From NCBI GenBank assembly GCA_963734845.1, contig CAVTIS010000018.1, positions 310,001-374,000 on the forward strand: DNA of 64,000 bases, written 5' to 3'. This DNA is from JAKAVN01 sp963734845 (GTDB lineage Bacteria > Desulfobacterota > Binatia > Binatales > Binataceae). This document shows, piece after piece, positions 61,429-64,000 of the stretch. How positions within the stretch are numbered: position 1 is the first letter of the stretch; every line of letters starts with the position of its first letter. The notes below the pieces were generated by a model, which did not search any database, was not told where the DNA came from, and saw only the letters and a list, made by a program, of their open reading frames with translations. The translations under genes were made by a program, and so were the position numbers.

Positions 61429-62223
61429 TCAGTTCTTCGATTTGGCAACCTTGGGATGCGTGGCCGGACGCATGAGGTGCAGACGCCGTAAAGCATGGAT
61501 CATTAAACCCCGCCGGTACCTCCTGAGTAGCCTGGATCTTGCGCGCCTGAATTTGTCGCCGAATCTCTGATCGTCTCGCGCCACCGGCTCGACCACGTAT
61601 GCTCTGAGCAAGGGCTGCTGACCGCCGGACGGATATTCACTGTGAAATTTGTAGCCCAGGTTGATTTCAGCGAACTGGCACGCGCGTCGAATGTCGTCAA
61701 ACCATACGTCGTCAACGACCACAACCGAGCCCGGCCTGAGCAGCGGATGGAGTAGCCAGAGATCGCAGAAGACCGCTGAGTAATGATGGGCGCCGTCCAC
61801 GAACACGAAATCAAACTTGCGGCCTGAAAGCCTGGGGAGCACGGCGACCGAAGGCTGGTGATGGAACTCGATGAGCGCCTCAGCGCCGGCACGTCTGAGG
61901 CTGAGCAAAGCCGCTCGGCGATAGCTGGCGGCTTGCCAGGGATCGATGACCACGTGTGGATGGAAACCGTGGGTACTTTCGCACTGCGTGCTGAGGATAC
62001 TCAGGGTCGACAGGCCCCAAGCCATTCCGATTTCCAGCGTTACCGTCGGCCGGGCGAACGAACATACGCTTTCGACGAAGGCCGCGCGCTCCGGCGTGAT
62101 GCTATCGGGAAAGATCTCATAGTGGCGGCCGTCGCTGCCCTCGACATAGCCCAGAAGATAGGCTTGGCGGATTTCTTCGCGCAGGGCTCGAGCCAACTCG
62201 GAATTGGCGGAAAGCAATCTCAT
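61429..62223 (-). CDS. SAM-dependent methyltransferase (Methyltransf_24 type)
   Basis: A 264-residue class I methyltransferase: TLEIGMAWGLSTLSIL is motif I, FDFVFVDGAHHYSAVFCDLWLL the catalytic/motif II region, and RPGSVVVVDDVWFDDIRRA the next strand. VDGAHxY is characteristic of Methyltransf_24/O-methyltransferase-like proteins that act on natural products, sugars or lipids. The C-terminus is a basic tail (RRARSRLLRRYRRG). The start at 62223 has a GGAGG only one base away, so an upstream start is possible. It lies 45 bases before the aldo/keto reductase. Confidence 0.83.
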   Translation of the reverse strand: MRLLSANSELARALREEIRQAYLLGYVEGSDGRHYEIFPDSITPERAAFVESVCSFARPTVTLEIGMAWGLSTLSILSTQCESTHGFHPHVVIDPWQAASYRRAALLSLRRAGAEALIEFHHQPSVAVLPRLSGRKFDFVFVDGAHHYSAVFCDLWLLHPLLRPGSVVVVDDVWFDDIRRACQFAEINLGYKFHSEYPSGGQQPLLRAYVVEPVARDDQRFGDKFRRARSRLLRRYRRGLMIHALRRLHLMRPATHPKVAKSKN

Positions 62224-62350
62224 TCCTCCGATGGTTCGCTCTGTGCCGATAAACCCATGACGCCCGCCATTGTAGGGATTAGCGGCAACGCGAACCAGTT
62301 TGCTTTTGCCTGGCGCCCGAACTACGCGCCCACGAACAGCCAAGCGCGCC

Positions 62351-64000
62351 TCAGTTTTTTACTTCCGCGTTGAAGGTATGCACCACCAGCGGAAGTTTGC
62401 CGAGGTCCACACTCACCGCGCCGCTGCGGTCGGTCCGGAAGACGTGCGCTCCGGCCGCGACATAGCGCTCCACGACTTCGGGCGCCGGGAAATTGAAATG
62501 ATTGCGGTAGCCGAGCGAAAGAATCGCCACCTGCGGCCGCACTGCCGCGATAAAAGCCGCGGAAGACGACGTGCGGCTCCCATGATGGGGCGCCTTGAGC
62601 ACCGTCGCAGCCAGCATCGCGGGCGGCGCATGCGCAAGCAGCGTTCGTTCACCCGCCGCCTCGAGATCGCCGGCGAAGAGCACGGTCTGCGGCGTGCCTT
62701 GTTGCACGTCTTGCGCGATCCGCAGCACCATCGAGAGGTCGTTATCCCGGTTCGCCGTCTCATCCGGCGCCGGACCGAGGCATCGCACCGACGCGCCTCC
62801 CACTGTCAGCGGGCGCATCGAGGAGTCAACAATCCGCAGCGGGATTTTTTCCGCCGCGACCTGGGCGAGCAGCGCCGTGTACATCGCCTCGTGCTTGATA
62901 GCGCCGGTCACCCAGAATTCGCGGGGCGCGAAACTGCGCGCGATGTAAAACATCCCGCCGAAGTGGTCGAGGTCCGGATGGCTCACGACCACGTAGTCGA
63001 CGCGCATGATCTTCTCCGCCCACAAATAGCGCGCGACCACGCGCTCGCCGAAATCGAAGCCGCCGGGCCACGCGCCGCCTGCGTCGATCAGCATCACCCG
63101 CCCGCCGGCAAAGCGCACCACCGCGGCGTCGCCCTCGCCCACCGAAAGGAACGTTACTCGGAGATCCGGCGAGTACCATCGATCGTGGATCCAGTATCCG
63201 GCGTCCGCAGCCAGCATCACAGCCAGGATTGCGAAGCATACGCGACGCCAACGGGCAGAAAATTGCGCCTGTGGGCGCGGCAGCGCGCCTGTGGGCGCGC
63301 GCTCGATCGGCCGCGTCAACCACAGAAGCAAGAGTCCATAGACGATTGCGATCTCGATCGGGGTCGGAGTGAAAATTCTGAAATAGGCCGCCGGCCATCG
63401 CAAGAACCATCCGGCCAGCCACGTTCCCGCCGCGAGCGACCATCCCGCCGCACAAAGCAGTGGCCCGCCAACGGCTGGCGCGACCATTCCGATCGCGCAC
63501 GCCGTCAACCCGCAGACCACTCCGCCAAGCGCCATGATCGGCACTACCACCGAGTTCGCGATCACGCCGACGGCCGAGAATTGGTTGAAGTGATAGGCGG
63601 TCAGCGGAGCGACGCCCATCAGCGCCCAAAATGAAACCGCGCCATAGCTTGCAATGGCCTCCGCAGCGCGCGGGACGCGACTCGGCGCGTGCCCGCCCGG
63701 CTCATCTATTCCAAAACGTCTCTGCCACCACGGTGCGAACCGGCGCATCCCGAGCACGATCGCGAGCACCGAGGCGAACGACAGCTGGAACCCGATATCC
63801 GCTGTCGAGCCCGGCAGCGCCACGCAAATGACGATCGCCGCCAGCGCCAGGCTTGCCAGTAGCGCGCGCGCCCGATCGGCAATCACAGCCAGCGTGTACG
63901 CGAGCACCATCACCAGCGCCCGCGCGGTCGAGACATGCGGCATCGCAAGCGCGGCATAAGCGCTCGCGGCGAGCGCCGCAGCGAGCGCCGCCACCTTGTT
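62351..64000 (-). CDS. comEC: ComEC/Rec2-type DNA uptake channel, N-terminus outside window
   Basis: At least 549 residues, open at the right edge, so the true start is beyond 64000. The visible N-terminal half has many hydrophobic helices (ALVMVLAYTLAVIADRARAL, ASLALAAIVICVALPGS, GIMVAPAVGGPLL) of the Competence domain (Pfam). The C-terminal half is a metallo-beta-lactamase domain with DAGG, VVSHPDLDHFGGMFY and APHHGSRTSS. ComEC carries single-stranded DNA across the inner membrane in natural transformation. The window also has comF, but no other uptake genes are seen. Confidence 0.92.
   Translation of the reverse strand, partial: NKVAALAAALAASAYAALAMPHVSTARALVMVLAYTLAVIADRARALLASLALAAIVICVALPGSTADIGFQLSFASVLAIVLGMRRFAPWWQRRFGIDEPGGHAPSRVPRAAEAIASYGAVSFWALMGVAPLTAYHFNQFSAVGVIANSVVVPIMALGGVVCGLTACAIGMVAPAVGGPLLCAAGWSLAAGTWLAGWFLRWPAAYFRIFTPTPIEIAIVYGLLLLWLTRPIERAPTGALPRPQAQFSARWRRVCFAILAVMLAADAGYWIHDRWYSPDLRVTFLSVGEGDAAVVRFAGGRVMLIDAGGAWPGGFDFGERVVARYLWAEKIMRVDYVVVSHPDLDHFGGMFYIARSFAPREFWVTGAIKHEAMYTALLAQVAAEKIPLRIVDSSMRPLTVGGASVRCLGPAPDETANRDNDLSMVLRIAQDVQQGTPQTVLFAGDLEAAGERTLLAHAPPAMLAATVLKAPHHGSRTSSSAAFIAAVRPQVAILSLGYRNHFNFPAPEVVERYVAAGAHVFRTDRSGAVSVDLGKLPLVVHTFNAEVKN

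Overview
The window looks like chromosomal DNA of a GC-rich, Gram-negative, free-living heterotroph. Lipid A synthesis (LpxC), a Pal/OmpA-type lipoprotein and several other lipoproteins indicate an outer membrane. A class III CoA-transferase, two acyl-CoA dehydrogenases, an SCP-x-like thiolase with a DUF35 partner and an aromatic-ring-type FAD monooxygenase point to aerobic acyl-CoA and aromatic metabolism. The mix recalls deltaproteobacteria-like lineages such as candidate phylum Binatota. That placement is inference from gene style, not from a marker tree.

Layout. 0-4 kb (minus): comF, a methyltransferase, purM, purN, a family 2 glycosyltransferase and a glutaredoxin cut by the left edge, all tightly packed. 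4-6 kb (plus): CoA-transferase and an NTF2-like protein. 6-11 kb (minus): RluA-type pseudouridine synthase, an unknown gene, a one-helix membrane protein coupled to uvrA, and uvrA. 11-15 kb (plus): PgeF-like purine nucleoside phosphorylase, a tiny basic ORF and two acyl-CoA dehydrogenases. 15-18 kb (minus): three exported proteins of unknown or structural role (a lipoprotein, a poly-proline OmpA lipoprotein, a His-rich repeat protein). 18-21 kb: uvrB, a GFA-family protein and a methyltransferase.

21.9-27.8 kb is the accessory part. Two paralogous small proteins, a blue-copper protein and a DsbA-like protein each follow a copy of the same short element, TTGACATAATATTTC. The first three also share a leader with a small hairpin next to the ribosome binding site. 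A lower-GC patch with a DUF3800 gene and a frameshifted IS1595-type transposase lies between the third and fourth.

27.9-32 kb (minus): MoxR ATPase, VWA protein, bifunctional-nuclease-domain protein and a TPR protein. 32-34.8 kb: FAD oxidoreductase, NRDE/TANGO2 protein and a QueC-like protein. 34.8-43.2 kb (minus): EF-G-like GTPase, DUF2905, an NtrY-type histidine kinase, a protein fusing an NtrX-type receiver domain to LpxC, a pteridine-reductase-like SDR and a FAD monooxygenase. The kinase plus receiver-LpxC pair is the most striking object here: the DNA-binding output of an NtrYX system seems replaced by the committed enzyme of lipid A synthesis.

43.3-48 kb (minus): valS, nadC, birA and tRNA-Leu(CAG). 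48-51 kb: a secreted protein and two LPS-type glycosyltransferases. 51-54.4 kb: an MJ0042 zinc-ribbon membrane protein, gcvH and alanine dehydrogenase. 54.4-58.3 kb (minus): hisS, aspS and a lipoprotein. 58.5-64 kb (minus): thiolase plus DUF35 partner, aldo/keto reductase, methyltransferase and a comEC/rec2 gene cut by the right edge. No rRNA, CRISPR array or prophage was seen.
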